Assembly: GCA_964423705.1 (NCBI GenBank)
Contig: CAYRGA010000038.1
Coordinates: forward strand, 1-14,984
Reading direction: 5' to 3'
DNA length: 14,984 nt
DNA from: CAKSIN01 sp964423705
Lineage (GTDB): Bacteria; Bacillota; Clostridia; UMGS1810
Part shown: positions 14,916 to 14,984 of the stretch, one piece after another
Numbering within the stretch: the stretch's first letter is position 1
Layout of the letters: each line of letters begins with the position of its first letter
Notes under the pieces: generated by a model
Database searches by the model: none
Told to the model about the DNA's origin: nothing
Seen by the model: the letters and a program-made list of their open reading frames with translations, nothing else
Position numbers and translations under genes: made by a program

Positions 14916-14984
14916 CTATATAAAATTTTTGTAGGTTTACAATAGATATGTTACATTTCGGCATATTTTATTACGAGTAAACCC
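14916..14984. other. Right-edge AT-rich sequence, possible breakpoint
   Basis: The open frame of the repeat protein ends abruptly here. GGTTTAC (14934-14940) is inverted as GTAAACC (14977-14983), a 7-bp pair 36 bp apart. That is too short to define an element end, and the window closes one base later. Nothing else is recognisable. Confidence 0.25.

Noticed and set aside
14934..14983. Terminal inverted repeat of a mobile element
   Set aside because: Only 7 bp match, there is no transposase or target duplication, and the window ends there.

Overview
The window looks like a chromosomal segment of a Bacillota (Firmicutes) bacterium of class Clostridia. The evidence is a ctsR-mcsA-mcsB-clpC stress operon with a consensus CtsR operator, strong GGAGG-type ribosome binding sites, TTGACA/TATAAT promoters with 17-bp spacers, very AT-rich intergenic DNA, and a secreted BspA-like leucine-rich-repeat gene of the sort common in gut Clostridia. 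No organism can be named from the sequence alone. No tRNA, rRNA, CRISPR array, insertion sequence or phage gene is visible.

Left part (1-2410, + strand): a two-gene operon encodes a Gfo/Idh/MocA-family dehydrogenase and a TIM-barrel sugar isomerase/epimerase. It has a near-consensus promoter, a perfect 16-bp LacI/CcpA-type palindrome just downstream of the predicted start of transcription, and a hairpin at its end. This is probably an inducible or catabolite-controlled sugar-modifying unit. Upstream lie a putative divergent promoter and a 9-bp direct repeat spaced by two helical turns.

Next (2440-4237, + strand) is a decayed gene for a secreted BspA-type repeat protein. Its promoter, ribosome binding site and signal peptide are intact, but the reading frame is broken at least four times. 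It ends at a bidirectional hairpin facing clpC.

Central part (4258-8870, - strand): ctsR, mcsA, mcsB and clpC are tightly spaced (mcsA and mcsB overlap). They form the CtsR repressor / protein-arginine kinase / ClpC unfoldase module. CtsR represses its own operon through the heptad repeats at 8807-8829; McsB, activated by McsA, marks proteins with phosphoarginine; ClpC feeds them to ClpP, which is not in this window.

A gene-free stretch of about 520 bp (8867-9388) is extremely AT-rich. It contains three closely packed DnaA-box-like sequences, a 13-bp inverted repeat and the deoD terminator.

Right part (9389-14984, - strand): an AMP-forming acyl-CoA ligase is followed after 4 bp by purine nucleoside phosphorylase deoD. 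Upstream of them is a separately terminated, membrane-anchored UDP-sugar 4,6-dehydratase (CapD/PglF/WbpM type) with two predicted tandem promoters. At the right edge is a 5'-truncated, frameshifted gene for a repeat protein ending in a copper-amine-oxidase-N-like (stalk) domain.

No clearly new multi-gene system is evident. The best leads are the oxidoreductase/isomerase pair under its palindromic operator, the DnaA-box-like cluster in the AT-rich gap, the three-heptad CtsR site, and the paired compensating frameshifts in the repeat-protein gene.
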